The position numbers were made by a program, and so were the translations under genes. 64,000 nt of DNA from CAWVSB01 sp046710535 (GTDB lineage: Bacteria; Pseudomonadota; Gammaproteobacteria; Pseudomonadales; CAWVSB01), in NCBI GenBank assembly GCA_046710535.1, contig JBKEHH010000013.1, positions 22,935 to 86,934 on the forward strand, given 5' to 3'. The notes under the pieces are model-generated. The model saw only the letters and a list, made by a program, of their open reading frames with translations. It ran no database searches and had not been told where the DNA came from. Each line of letters begins with the position of its first letter. Position 1 is the first letter of the stretch. Positions 34,499 to 44,324 of this stretch are shown piece by piece.

Positions 34499-35668
34499 TC
34501 AGCTCAAACCTAAGAAACTTTGAAAGAACAACCATACACCATGCCATAAGCGTTTAAACAAACCGCCTTCTTCAATGCCTGCCTGAGCAACAAGTGGCGC
34601 AGTGTACAGCTCTTCACCATCAAGCGTAATACTTAGCTCACCGTACTCAGCTCCTTTCAATACTGGCGCTTTTACTGCGCTATCGATAGACATCATCGCT
34701 TCAATATCTTGGTGACGGCCTCGGGGGATCGTTAAACTAATTGATTTGCTTACGCCTAATTTTACTATGTCTTCAGCGCCGCCCCACACTTTAGCAGAGC
34801 TTAACTCAGTACCTGGCGCATAAAGTGTATGTGTTTCATAAAAACGGAAACCGTAAGCCAAAAGCCGCTGCGTATCGCGCTCACGCGCAGCGGAGCTTTT
34901 GGTACCCATTACAACAGAAATTAAACGCATATCGTTTTTCTTAGCTGACGCAACCAAACCATAGCCAGCTTCTTGGGTATGCCCAGTTTTCAACCCATCC
35001 ACCGACGGGTCACGCCATAGCAAACGATTGCGATTAGGCTGCCTGATCTGGTTATAGGTAAATTCACGTTCTTTATAGATTGCATAATCTTCAGGATAAT
35101 TTTTAATAATCGCTTTAGCCAACAATGACAAATCATATGCAGAACTATATTGGTCGTCCGCCGGTAAACCATGAGAATTTTTAAACCGGGTATCTTTCAT
35201 ACCCAACAACTCAGCATGCTTATTCATCAAATTGGCAAATTCAGCTTCGTTGCCAGCCAGATATTCGGCCACGGCCACGCTGGCATCATTGCCAGATGAA
35301 ATAATAACGCCACGATGAAGATCAGCTAACTTGACTTGCTTACCAACTTCTATCCACATTAGGCTAGAACCATTAAACACTGGATTTTGTGCCCACGCAG
35401 CTTCACTAATCGTAACCATGTCAGATTCATCAACACGACCAGCCGCTAGTTCTGCAGACAGCACATAACTGGTCATCATTTTCGTTAAGCTGGCAGGAGG
35501 AAGCTGTTCGTGGCTATTTTTATCAACCAATATCTGCCCACTATCAGCATCTATTAATATATAACCAGTAGCGCTCAGCGCCGGTGGTGCAGGTATAACT
35601 GCTGCCTGCACGCTAAGCGATGCGGCAACAACTAAGAACAATAGGTATGATGGTATCTTTTTAAGCAT
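34499..35668 (-). CDS. dacA: D-alanyl-D-alanine carboxypeptidase (PBP5/6-type)
   Basis: 389 residues with a signal peptide (about 1-22). Penicillin-binding motifs are complete: S-L-T-K (about 61-64), S-G-N (about 125) and K-T-G-H. The C-terminal beta domain and an amphipathic tail (R-L-W-H-G-V-W-L-F-F-Q-S-F-L-G-L) anchor it to the inner membrane. It trims the terminal D-Ala of peptidoglycan pentapeptides. It starts the dacA-ybeD-lipB-lipA operon, ~125 bp from rlpA. Confidence 0.95.
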   Translation of the reverse strand: MLKKIPSYLLFLVVAASLSVQAAVIPAPPALSATGYILIDADSGQILVDKNSHEQLPPASLTKMMTSYVLSAELAAGRVDESDMVTISEAAWAQNPVFNGSSLMWIEVGKQVKLADLHRGVIISSGNDASVAVAEYLAGNEAEFANLMNKHAELLGMKDTRFKNSHGLPADDQYSSAYDLSLLAKAIIKNYPEDYAIYKEREFTYNQIRQPNRNRLLWRDPSVDGLKTGHTQEAGYGLVASAKKNDMRLISVVMGTKSSAARERDTQRLLAYGFRFYETHTLYAPGTELSSAKVWGGAEDIVKLGVSKSISLTIPRGRHQDIEAMMSIDSAVKAPVLKGAEYGELSITLDGEELYTAPLVAQAGIEEGGLFKRLWHGVWLFFQSFLGLS

Positions 35669-35792
35669 AATCTCTGTGTATAAGTTTTAAAGGTTAATTA
35701 ATAGTCTGTTTTTGTTTTTTTAAACTAGCCCAATTGTAACACGCAAGAGTGATAACTAGAGTGTCTAAGAGTAACTAGAGCGTTAAGACCGC

Positions 35793-36635
35793 TTATTCAT
35801 GAATTAATTCAGCTTTACCTAGCTCGGCAAACAGCAACATTACGGCGATAGTGTCGGCTTCATCATTATTAGCTAGGGGGCCAATTTTCACTCGATAATC
35901 ATTCCCTACCCGATCGATAAGCACGGAGTGTTCCACTAACTCAGTTAAAGCACGTCTCAACTCACTAGCATCGTTATAATTATCAAACTTATTTATGCTT
36001 AACCAAGGCTTGCTAGCAATACTCTTGGCTAGCGGCTTGTCTACCTTAGCGACCATATCTGTAGAGGCTGATTTTTTAGCTCGATGAAATGCTTTCACAT
36101 CAATCGTTTCCACCTCAACATTGGCAACACCACTGCCAATATAACCAAGCTTTGTTGCTGCTGCGTAGGACAGATCAATAATCCGCTCAGAGTGAAATGG
36201 GCCTCTGTCGTTCACCCTAACAATAGTGGCTTTACCGTTGCTCAAGTTAGTCACTTTGACATAACTGGGTATGGGCAGAGTTTTATGCGCAGCGGTCATC
36301 CCATACATGTTGTAAATTTCGCCATTGGAGGTCGTATGGCCGTGAAATTTCTTACCGTACCAAGATGCCCCACCCCGTTCTTTATACCCTTTAGCAGAAG
36401 ATAATAAAGAATAGGTTTTTCCTAAAACAGTGTAAGGATTTTTATTTCCGGCCTTTAGTATTGGATCCTCACGCGGCACTGCATCCTTTATTTCACTAGG
36501 ATCCATATGCGAGTCAGGGCCATAATCTTGCTGAATAGCATAACGCCCGCCACCACTTTTATAACTACCACCGCAGGAAATTAACGCCAGCACGCTGAAA
36601 AAAATCAGCGCTGATTTAACCCAACTATGACCCAT
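35793..36635 (-). CDS. rlpA: Septal ring lytic transglycosylase RlpA
   Basis: 280 residues. A lipobox (L-I-S-C, Cys near 21) marks an outer membrane lipoprotein. The double-psi beta-barrel domain (about 88-180) has G-G-A-S-W-Y-G, M-T-A-A-H-K-T-L-P, V-R-V-N-D-R-G-P-F and R-I-I-D-L-S. The C-terminal ~75 residues are a SPOR domain that binds denuded glycans at the division site. It overlaps the mltB stop by 11 bases, so it is coupled to it. Confidence 0.94.
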   Translation of the reverse strand: MGHSWVKSALIFFSVLALISCGGSYKSGGGRYAIQQDYGPDSHMDPSEIKDAVPREDPILKAGNKNPYTVLGKTYSLLSSAKGYKERGGASWYGKKFHGHTTSNGEIYNMYGMTAAHKTLPIPSYVKVTNLSNGKATIVRVNDRGPFHSERIIDLSYAAATKLGYIGSGVANVEVETIDVKAFHRAKKSASTDMVAKVDKPLAKSIASKPWLSINKFDNYNDASELRRALTELVEHSVLIDRVGNDYRVKIGPLANNDEADTIAVMLLFAELGKAELIHE

Positions 36636-37623
36636 TCGCGGCCGCTTTAATTTCTTGGCTTAAATGATAGGTCGCCATGGCATATTTTTGTCTCGGATTG
36701 TAACGGCTAATAACATAAAAATTAGTCAATCCTATCCAATACTCCTCACCGTTTACACCACTAAAGCGCATCGCAATAGCTTTTGCCGCAGGCTCATAGG
36801 CTACTGTAGAGAGATAACCAAGTTCAGCTAGTTCAGCAATTGTCTTACTAGGCCTTAAACTACGGTTAGCTTCTTCCTTATCATAGCCCTCAACGACAAC
36901 TGCTGGTGCAGAAACAGACCCACCACTGATCCAACCATGATGTTTGAAATAATTAGCCACACTGCCAATAGCATCCACTGGGTTAAACAAATCAGTAATG
37001 CCATCGCTATCAAAATCAACCGCCAATGTGCGGTAGTTACTAGGCATAAATTGCCCCAAACCCATCGCACCAGCATAAGACCCTAACTGCTGATCGGCCT
37101 GCCAGTCGCGCTCTCTCACTAACAGCAAATAATTTTCTAACTCTGAGGTGAAATATGGCGAGCGTCGCGGATGCTCGAAGGCCAAAGTAGACAATGAATT
37201 CAACACGTTAGCCTTGCCGGTATAGCTTCCGTAGTTTGTTTCAACACCAATAATCGCCGTAATAACTTCTGGCGGCACACCATATTCTTGCTCGGCCCTA
37301 GCTAAAGCTTCGCTATGCTTTTGCATAAACGCGATACCCTGTCTTACCCGCAGATCAGTGATGAAATGAGGACGATATTCAGACCAAGGCTTTACTTTTT
37401 CAGCGGCATTATTCATAGAGTCCAGAATTCGGTTATCCCGGCTCGCACTGGTAAAGATTTTTTCTAGTTCAGTACGATCATAGTCATACTTAGCTACCAT
37501 TTTATCCATTAGGGCTTGGGCTTTAGAATTTTCAGTGTAATCAGCAAGTGTTGAGCTAGCTCCACCAATAACCGCAGCCGTTAATACAACCCCTAAGATG
37601 TTTTTCGTCTTACGCAACAACAA
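36625..37623 (-). CDS. mltB: Lytic murein transglycosylase B
   Basis: 332 residues from a TTG at 37623, chosen because AGGAG sits 7 bases upstream; two further TTG codons follow, and the longer frame (to 37662) would overlap rodA by 53 bases. A Sec signal peptide (cleavage near T-L-A) replaces the lipobox of E. coli MltB. The catalytic domain has G-V-E-T-N-Y-G with the active Glu, G-A-M-G-L-G-Q-F-M-P-S-N-Y and D-F-D-S-D-G. It cleaves glycan strands in the periplasm. Overlaps with rodA (upstream) and rlpA (downstream) mark one operon. Confidence 0.92.
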   Translation of the reverse strand: MLLRKTKNILGVVLTAAVIGGASSTLADYTENSKAQALMDKMVAKYDYDRTELEKIFTSASRDNRILDSMNNAAEKVKPWSEYRPHFITDLRVRQGIAFMQKHSEALARAEQEYGVPPEVITAIIGVETNYGSYTGKANVLNSLSTLAFEHPRRSPYFTSELENYLLLVRERDWQADQQLGSYAGAMGLGQFMPSNYRTLAVDFDSDGITDLFNPVDAIGSVANYFKHHGWISGGSVSAPAVVVEGYDKEEANRSLRPSKTIAELAELGYLSTVAYEPAAKAIAMRFSGVNGEEYWIGLTNFYVISRYNPRQKYAMATYHLSQEIKAAANGS

Positions 37624-38758
37624 TTCTCTTCTCCTCTGTGCTAATAGACATAAGGCATCCAAAGCCTGCCATTAGCGTCACAATTGCGGTACCACCTTGG
37701 CTGACCAATGGCAGCGGAACGCCTACCACTGGTAACAAGCCTGCTACCATACCCATATTCACACAAACATAAACAAAAAACGTTAAGGTAATACTACCTG
37801 CCAATAAGCGCGCAAAACATTGCTGCGCTCGCAGGGCAATTAGTAAGCCTCTACCGATAATTAACAAGTACACAAACAACAAACACAGCACACCAATCAA
37901 GCCAAATTCTTCGGCCAGTACTGCAATAATAAAGTCGGTATGGCTTTCAGGCAGAAAGTCCAACCGCGACTGAGTCCCCTGCAGCCAACCTTTGCCTTCC
38001 AAACCCCCCGACCCGATTGCCGTTTTAGACTGAATAATATTCCAACCGGCGCCTAATTTATCGCTTTCAGGGTTCAGTAGTGTTAGCACCCGCTGACGCT
38101 GATAGTCATGCAATACGTATTTCCACGCCGGATAGATGGCCGCTAACACACAAAAGAATGCGCCGAATATTAAGCGCCAGCGAACACCGGCAAAAAACAA
38201 TACAAACACCCCCGACGATGCAATCAAGATCGCCGTACCAAGGTCCGGCTGCTTAAATACCAATGCCGCTGGAATCCCTAGCAATAACAATGTCACAACA
38301 ATATGTTTAAAACTAGGCGGTAGCGCGCGCTTAGCCAAATACCATGCAACAGTCATCGGGACTAATAATTTCATAACCTCTGATGGCTGAAACCGTATAC
38401 CTGGTAACTCCAACCAGCGCTGCGCACCTTTGGCACCAACACCAACCAGCAGTACGGCAACTAATAAACCGATTCCAGCCAAATACACCCACGGCGCCCA
38501 GCGCTGATAAAAGCTGGCATCAAACTGGGCGACAGCAATCATCACTATATAAGCCACAGTGAAAAAGGTGATCTGCCGCTTCATGGTAGAAAGATCCATA
38601 CCACTAGCGCTGTATAAGACAAATAAACCACCAAACGTCAGTATTAGCAGCAGTATTAGCAGTGGGATATCAATACTGAAACGTGACGACAAAGAGGCGC
38701 GGCGAGCAAAAGCTTCGTCCGAACCGGGCATACGTCTTAAGAAGTCCTCTTGCGCCAT
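37610..38758 (-). CDS. rodA: Rod-shape peptidoglycan glycosyltransferase RodA
   Basis: 382 residues with about ten hydrophobic helices. SEDS motifs are visible: W-Y-L-A-K-R, K-Q-P-D-L-G-T-A (containing the key Asp region), H-T-D-F-I-I-A-V-L-A-E-E-F-G and P-L-V-S-Q-G-G. RodA polymerises glycan strands for cell elongation and pairs with PBP2, encoded directly upstream (mrdA), so the cell is expected to be rod-shaped. Confidence 0.95.
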   Translation of the reverse strand: MAQEDFLRRMPGSDEAFARRASLSSRFSIDIPLLILLLILTFGGLFVLYSASGMDLSTMKRQITFFTVAYIVMIAVAQFDASFYQRWAPWVYLAGIGLLVAVLLVGVGAKGAQRWLELPGIRFQPSEVMKLLVPMTVAWYLAKRALPPSFKHIVVTLLLLGIPAALVFKQPDLGTAILIASSGVFVLFFAGVRWRLIFGAFFCVLAAIYPAWKYVLHDYQRQRVLTLLNPESDKLGAGWNIIQSKTAIGSGGLEGKGWLQGTQSRLDFLPESHTDFIIAVLAEEFGLIGVLCLLFVYLLIIGRGLLIALRAQQCFARLLAGSITLTFFVYVCVNMGMVAGLLPVVGVPLPLVSQGGTAIVTLMAGFGCLMSISTEEKRIVVA

Positions 38759-38792
38759 AACTAAGGAACTCCGCTTGTTTTAATCACTACTT

Positions 38793-40664
38793 TCATTGAG
38801 CAGATGCCACTCTATTGTATTTCGCTTTAGGCTTGCCATCTTGACCAAGGATGTAAGCATCCGTCACTTTGCGTGCTATCGGTACCGCTGCCGATGAACC
38901 ATCGCCATTCTCTACTATAACGGCCACCGCAATAACCGGGTCTTCAAGCGGCGCGAAACCTATATACAAACCATGATCCCAATTACGTTTATTAATTTTA
39001 GTAACATCATATTCTTCATCTTGAGCGATACCAATAACTTGCGACGTGCCTGTTTTGCCCGCCGCCTTATATTGCATATTTCTAGATTTACTATGCGCAG
39101 TTCCTCTCGGCGCATGAACTACCGCCTCCATCGCGTCAAAAATAAGATCCCAATGACTCTCTTTCACTAGATTAAAGCGCTCGCCTTCACGTTTAATTGG
39201 CACTTCACCAGATACCGATTTTAATATTTGCGGAGTATGCTTTAAGCCTTTACTCGCAATCGCCGCTGCTGCTACTGCCAACTGCAGAGGCGTAGTCAGC
39301 ATATAGCCTTGGCCAATACCGACATTTAGGGTTTCACCCGGAAACCAAACCTGATTTTTAGCCCGCCGCTTCCATTCGCTAGATGGCAAGATACCGGTTT
39401 TTTCATTAAATAAATCTATTCCGGTGCGAGCGCCCAAACCAAACTTCGCTGAAAAGTCATGCATTCGGTCGATACCCATTTTATTAGCAAGATGATAAAA
39501 ATAAACATCACAAGATTGCTCAATGGCCAGATGTAAATCTACTTTATTGCCATGGCCATGTTTTTTCCAATCCCGAAAGCGCCTTTCATCAGTGGGTAAT
39601 TGAAACCAACCAGGATCTTTTACAATGGTTGAAGGCTCCATCAAATTATATTCAAGCCCGGCCAAGCCAACAATAGGCTTAATAGTAGAACCAGGTGGGT
39701 ACTGCCCTTGGAGAGCGCGATTGAACAGTGGTAAATCTAAAGATTTATTCAAACTATCGTAGTCGGTATTACTAATACCATTAACAAATAAATTGGGATC
39801 AAAGCTAGGAGTACTAACTAAGGCTATGACACCACCAGTTTTTGGGTCAATGGCCACAACTGCCCCACGCTGACCCTCTAATGCATTAGCGGCAGCTTCT
39901 TGCACCCTTGAGTCAAGATTTAAAATCAAGTCACTACCGGGCTTTGGTTCGACCCGGTCCAACACTCGCAGCACTCTACCTAGCGCATTAGTTTCTACGT
40001 TTTCATAACCTACCTCACCATGTAAAATGTTTTCATAATATTTTTCTAAGCCAGACTTACCAATGTAATTAGTCCCCGCATAGCTTTGTTTATCTATGCG
40101 CGCTGCTTCAGCTGGATTAATTCGACCGACATAACCAGATACATGCGCAAACAATTCGCCCTTAGGGTAAAAACGTTTCGCTAACGCTTCCACCTCGACA
40201 CCCGCAAATTTATGCCTATTAACAGCCATTAAGGCTATATCTTCTTCATTGAGCTGAAACTTTAAGGCAATAGATTGGAACGGACGACGTCCTTTAGAGT
40301 TTTTGTGAAAACCTTCGATTTGCTCTTCACTCAAGTCCAATAAATCTTTTAACTGCGCCAATGTTGTCGCGAGGTCATCTACCCGCTCGCGCACAATCGC
40401 CAACTGATAACTGGGCCGATTTTCAGCCAATAATATACCATTGCGATCAAAGATCAGGCCGCGCATTGGTGGCACTGGCCTAAGTTGAACTCGGTTGCGT
40501 TCAGATTGAGTCTGATAGCTCTGATAGTTGGTGATTTGCAAACTATAATAGCGATAAGCCAACCCAGAAAACGCCGCCGACAGTAGCAGTACAATAATCA
40601 TTAACCGATTGAAAAAAATCGCTTTTTCTTTGTGTGGGTCTTTTATCGCTGCCGGACTTGCCAT
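38793..40664 (-). CDS. mrdA: Penicillin-binding protein 2
   Basis: 623 residues. One membrane helix (about 18-40) precedes a dimerisation domain, then the transpeptidase with G-S-T-I-K-P (active Ser), S-C-D and K-T-G-T-S-Q. It cross-links peptidoglycan made by RodA during elongation. It follows rlmH by ~30 bp and precedes rodA by 34 bp in the classical mrdA-mrdB order. Confidence 0.95.
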   Translation of the reverse strand: MASPAAIKDPHKEKAIFFNRLMIIVLLLSAAFSGLAYRYYSLQITNYQSYQTQSERNRVQLRPVPPMRGLIFDRNGILLAENRPSYQLAIVRERVDDLATTLAQLKDLLDLSEEQIEGFHKNSKGRRPFQSIALKFQLNEEDIALMAVNRHKFAGVEVEALAKRFYPKGELFAHVSGYVGRINPAEAARIDKQSYAGTNYIGKSGLEKYYENILHGEVGYENVETNALGRVLRVLDRVEPKPGSDLILNLDSRVQEAAANALEGQRGAVVAIDPKTGGVIALVSTPSFDPNLFVNGISNTDYDSLNKSLDLPLFNRALQGQYPPGSTIKPIVGLAGLEYNLMEPSTIVKDPGWFQLPTDERRFRDWKKHGHGNKVDLHLAIEQSCDVYFYHLANKMGIDRMHDFSAKFGLGARTGIDLFNEKTGILPSSEWKRRAKNQVWFPGETLNVGIGQGYMLTTPLQLAVAAAAIASKGLKHTPQILKSVSGEVPIKREGERFNLVKESHWDLIFDAMEAVVHAPRGTAHSKSRNMQYKAAGKTGTSQVIGIAQDEEYDVTKINKRNWDHGLYIGFAPLEDPVIAVAVIVENGDGSSAAVPIARKVTDAYILGQDGKPKAKYNRVASAQ

Positions 40665-40695
40665 CGTTTGTTATTGTCTCTGCCGTGTCGTTAGC

Positions 40696-41163
40696 TTAGC
40701 GATGATACGGATGCCCCTGGGTAATCGTCCAAGCGCGATAAATTTGTTCTGCCAGTATAACTCTAACCATCGGATGCGGCAGCGTTAACGCCGACAACGA
40801 CAGCTTTTGCGCACTAGCATTTAATACTGCTTTCGACAGACCATCTGGCCCGCCAACAACTAATGCAACGTCAGACCCATCCATGCGCCAATCGTTCAGC
40901 TTTTGGGCCAGATTTTCGGTACTAAAAGACTTGCCCAACACATCTAAGGAAACCAATTTAGCCCCTTTCGGACAAGCCATTAAAATCGCCTTGCCTTCTT
41001 GATCTACCAATTTAGTCACTGAGCTGGATTTACCGCGTTTAGCTGTAGGTACTTCGATCACCTGCAGGCTTATTTCACCTTGCAGGCGTTTTGTGTACTC
41101 ACCAACTGCAGTCTCCACCCATGCTGGCATTTTTGTTCCCACTGCCAACAGATATACTTTCAT
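40696..41163 (-). CDS. rlmH: 23S rRNA (pseudouridine1915-N3)-methyltransferase RlmH
   Basis: 155 residues of a small SPOUT methyltransferase. V-V-G-G-P-D-G-L and the C-terminal L-P-H-P-M-V-R-V-I-L-A-E-Q-I-Y-R-A-W-T-I and H-P-Y-H-R are diagnostic. It methylates Psi1915 of 23S rRNA on the assembled ribosome. It overlaps rsfS by four bases. Confidence 0.96.
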   Translation of the reverse strand: MKVYLLAVGTKMPAWVETAVGEYTKRLQGEISLQVIEVPTAKRGKSSSVTKLVDQEGKAILMACPKGAKLVSLDVLGKSFSTENLAQKLNDWRMDGSDVALVVGGPDGLSKAVLNASAQKLSLSALTLPHPMVRVILAEQIYRAWTITQGHPYHR

Positions 41164-41504
41164 TCAGCGCTGTCAGCACTGGGGCTACCCGACCATAGCC
41201 GCTCTAAATCATAAAAGGATCGAGTCTCTGGCTGCATCACATGCACAACCACATCGCCCAAATCTACTAATACCCATTCAGAGCCACTGTGGCCCTCAAT
41301 ACCGAGCGGAGTAACATCATTCTTTTTCGCTTCAACCGCCACGTTAGTCGCCAATGCTTTAGCATGCCTGCTAGAAGTTCCGGTACAAATAATCACATAA
41401 TCCATTAGACCGGTTAAATGACTCACTTCTATCGCCACAATCTCTTTGCCTTTTAAATCTTCTAAGGCTTCAACTGCTAGTTCTTTCAGGGCCTCTGGCC
41501 GCAT
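41160..41504 (-). CDS. rsfS: Ribosomal silencing factor RsfS
   Basis: 114 residues. D-Y-V-I-I-C-T-G-T-S-S-R-H, G-x-E-G-H-S-G-S-E-W-V-L-V-D-L-G-D-V-V-V-H-V-M are the family hallmarks. It binds uL14 and prevents subunit joining when nutrients are low. It lies between nadD and rlmH. Confidence 0.95.
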   Translation of the reverse strand: MRPEALKELAVEALEDLKGKEIVAIEVSHLTGLMDYVIICTGTSSRHAKALATNVAVEAKKNDVTPLGIEGHSGSEWVLVDLGDVVVHVMQPETRSFYDLERLWSGSPSADSAE

Positions 41505-41524
41505 ATTACTTCTCCACTTAGGTT

Positions 41525-42181
41525 TTAACTATAAAGCTGATATTGCTCTATATATTTTTGAACTGCTTTAGGCAATAAATAACGCACCGACTTATGCTGA
41601 CTAATACGCTGACGTAAATCACTTGATGAAATGCTCAGCGGCGCTAGCTCCAAACTCATTACCCGTCCTTTAGACTGCTGTAATAGCTCATCGGCGCATT
41701 CCGCAATTCGCTCATGCCACCAGTCAAATACTGCACCGCTTTTGGGTAAATAAAACCCAGGCCGCGTCATAACGATTACATGTACATAGTCAGTAAGCTC
41801 TTGCCAGCGCCGCCAAGTATGTAACTGATTAAAGGCATCAATCCCCATACATAGGCTTAGCGCAACATCAGCGCCAAGCTGTTTACGCATATTGATAACT
41901 GTATCAATCGCGTAAGACAGCCCTTGGCGCTTTAACTCACAATCATCAACACTTAATCTAGCTTCGCCTTCAACCGCTAGCGCTAGCATAGCCAAACGAT
42001 GATGCCCCGCAACTTGATTAGCCTCACGATGGGGCGGCACTCCCGCCGGAATGAGCTTCACTTCATCACAAGCTAGTTGCTCAGCTACTTCAGTCGCCAT
42101 CCGCAAATGCCCATTGTGTACCGGATCAAAGGTGCCTCCGAAAATAGCTATATGGGGCAGCGCTGCAGAAGATAAGGCCAC
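41525..42181 (-). CDS. nadD: Nicotinate-nucleotide adenylyltransferase
   Basis: 218 residues. F-G-G-T-F-D-P-V-H-N-G-H-L is the nucleotidyltransferase HxGH motif, and I-S-S-S-D-L-R near the C-terminus is the second. NadD makes nicotinate adenine dinucleotide in NAD synthesis. It lies 6 bp from proA and 20 bp from rsfS. Confidence 0.96.
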   Translation of the reverse strand: MALSSAALPHIAIFGGTFDPVHNGHLRMATEVAEQLACDEVKLIPAGVPPHREANQVAGHHRLAMLALAVEGEARLSVDDCELKRQGLSYAIDTVINMRKQLGADVALSLCMGIDAFNQLHTWRRWQELTDYVHVIVMTRPGFYLPKSGAVFDWWHERIAECADELLQQSKGRVMSLELAPLSISSSDLRQRISQHKSVRYLLPKAVQKYIEQYQLYS

Positions 42182-42187
42182 TAGGCG

Positions 42188-43441
42188 TTAGCCCCTAACA
42201 TGACCATCACCCAGCACAATATATTTCTGGCTGGTTAAGCCATCTAAACCAACCGGACCACGCGCGTGCAACTTGTCGGTAGAAATACCAATCTCTGCAC
42301 CCAAACCATATTCAAAACCATCGGCAAAACGAGTAGATGCATTCACCATTACTGAACTTGAATCCACCTCGCGTAAAAACTGTCGCGACTTAGTGTAGTT
42401 TTCAGTCACTATTGAATCTGTATGCTGCGAGCTGTACTTATTGATATGCGCTATCGCTTCATTGACATCATTAACAATTCTAATCGCTAATATCGGCGCT
42501 AAATATTCTTCATACCAATCGTCTTCAGTGGCAGCAATGGCAGCAATAATAGCTTGAGTGTTACTACAACCACGTAACTCAACACCAGCATCACCATAGG
42601 CCACAGCAAGACGCGGCAACACATCGCCAGCTACCGCTGCATTAACCAGCAAGGTTTCCATAGTATTGCACGTACCATAACGTTGGGTTTTAGAATTAAG
42701 TGCCACCGCAAAAGCCTTATTTAGATCCGCATCACTATCTATGTACACATGACACACACCGTCAAGATGTTTAATCACCGGGACTTTGGCATCTTTACTA
42801 ATGCGCTCGATTAACCCCTTACCACCACGGGGTACAATTACATCTACATATTCTGGCATGGTAATTAACTGCCCAACCGCCGCCCGGTCGGTAGTTTCAA
42901 TCACCTGGACGGCGTCAGCGGGTAAACCTTGCGACTGCAACCCTTGACCTATACATTTGGCAATGGCTTGATTGGCATTAATTGCTTCCGATCCGCCACG
43001 CAATACAGCTGCATTACCAGCCTTCAAACATAAGCTGGCAGCCTCAACCGTTACATTAGGGCGACTCTCATAAATAATTCCGATCACACCTAAAGGCACG
43101 CGCATGCGGCCCACTTGAATACCGGAAGGCAAATAGCGCATATCGCTTATCGAACCTACGGGGTCAGCAAGGCCAGCAACTTGTTTTAAGCCTTCAACCA
43201 TTAGCGCAAAGCTTTGTTCAGAAATTGCTAAGCGATCAAGTAAGGCTGGCTCTAAACCACGCTTGTGGCCTGCATCCATATCCATAACATTGGCAGCTAA
43301 AATATCCTTTTTAGCCGCCAGCAATGCATCAGCTATCGCCAACAAGGCAGAATTTTTTACGCTAGTTTCTGCCTTGGCGATCAAGCTTGATGCTGCTCTT
43401 GCGCGCTGGCCAACTTCTCGCATGTACTGTTCAACGTTCAT
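42188..43441 (-). CDS. proA: Gamma-glutamyl phosphate reductase
   Basis: 417 residues. The aldehyde-dehydrogenase-type catalytic Cys is in Y-G-T-C-N-T-M-E-T, and V-I-Y-E-S-R-P-N-V-T and I-V-P-R-G-G-K-G-L are typical of ProA. It reduces gamma-glutamyl phosphate to glutamate semialdehyde in proline synthesis. It is the first gene of the proA-nadD-rsfS-rlmH-mrdA-rodA-mltB-rlpA run; proB is not next to it. Confidence 0.95.
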   Translation of the reverse strand: MNVEQYMREVGQRARAASSLIAKAETSVKNSALLAIADALLAAKKDILAANVMDMDAGHKRGLEPALLDRLAISEQSFALMVEGLKQVAGLADPVGSISDMRYLPSGIQVGRMRVPLGVIGIIYESRPNVTVEAASLCLKAGNAAVLRGGSEAINANQAIAKCIGQGLQSQGLPADAVQVIETTDRAAVGQLITMPEYVDVIVPRGGKGLIERISKDAKVPVIKHLDGVCHVYIDSDADLNKAFAVALNSKTQRYGTCNTMETLLVNAAVAGDVLPRLAVAYGDAGVELRGCSNTQAIIAAIAATEDDWYEEYLAPILAIRIVNDVNEAIAHINKYSSQHTDSIVTENYTKSRQFLREVDSSSVMVNASTRFADGFEYGLGAEIGISTDKLHARGPVGLDGLTSQKYIVLGDGHVRG

Positions 43442-43624
43442 TAACTTTCACTTTCCTATCACTCTGCTTAGGCTTGTTAACACTCTATTTGCCACTGCCT
43501 GTATCCGCTAATAAGCGGCTTACATTTTAACTGGTAGCTAAAATGGGTGCAGTATACCATTACGCCTACTATCTAGGCGAAAAAACACCTAAACACTTTA
43601 TTCAAACATAGAGCTAAACACCGC

Positions 43625-44247
43625 ATGGAATGGGAAGTGATTCAAGCCACAGCATTATGGCAATGGCTAATGGCACATCAACACTGGTTAGGCGGCATCA
43701 TAATCGGCATTGCTTTTATTGAATCCTTTGCAGTAATTGGCATTATTGTACCTGGCGCGGTGCTACTTGCCGCCGCTGCATTTATTGCCGGGGCGGGGGC
43801 GCTAGACCTACCTACCACTCTTATTTGCGCATTTATCGGGACAGTAATTGGCGATGGCATTAGCTTTTTAATTGGCAGCTACTTTCATGAGCATATTAAT
43901 AATATCTGGCCGTTCAAAAAAACCGCTCGTGGCTAGAAAAAGGTGAATCCTTTTTTGAAAAATACGGTTTGTTCAGCATTGTCATTGGCCGCTTCCTCGG
44001 TCCAATCCGTCCGATAATGCCTTTAGCTGCAGGCACTATGCACATGCCTGCCAGCCAGTTTTATAGTGTTAATTTTTTATCAGCCCTCGCTTGGGCTCCA
44101 GTCTATATATTGCCGGGATTTATGGCAGGAAGCGCCACTGATTATGACCCAGCTATGCAACGCTGGCTTATCGCTGGGGCGGTAGTACTAATATTGACTG
44201 GAGCTGTAATTTTAAAAATTCGTAGCAAAGTTAATCAAACTAATTAA
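43625..44247 (+). CDS. DedA-family membrane protein (one-base frameshift)
   Basis: Two frames join to one DedA protein of about 207 residues. The first (43625-43936) has the amphipathic and membrane helices with G-x-x-I-P-G-A-V-L-L and G-D-G-I-S-F-L-I-G. It leaves frame in a run of seven A at about 43917-43923. With one added base it reads on W-P-F-K-K-N-R-S-W-L-E-K-G-E-S-F-F-E-K-Y-G into the second frame (G-R-F-L-G-P-I-R-P-I-M-P-L-A-A-G, then two more helices). G-R-F-x-G-P-x-R is the DedA core. DedA proteins are flippase-like inner membrane proteins needed for proton-motive-force or lipid homeostasis. Eight A instead of seven would fix the gene, so an under-called homopolymer is likely. Confidence 0.82.
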
Positions 44248-44324
44248 TACGCAAAAGCACATTACAAACCACTAAGCTCTGTGCGTATAATGCGCGCATT
44301 TATGTAACATTAATCGGAAACCCT

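Noticed and set aside
37624..37662. Longer N-terminus for mltB starting at 37662
   Set aside because: It would overlap rodA by 53 bases and lacks a ribosome binding site; a TTG at 37623 has AGGAG at the right distance and gives a normal signal peptide.
43900..43980. Programmed ribosomal frameshift in DedA
   Set aside because: Family members are not known to use one, and four other one-base deficits in this window point to sequencing error. Kept only as a point to test.
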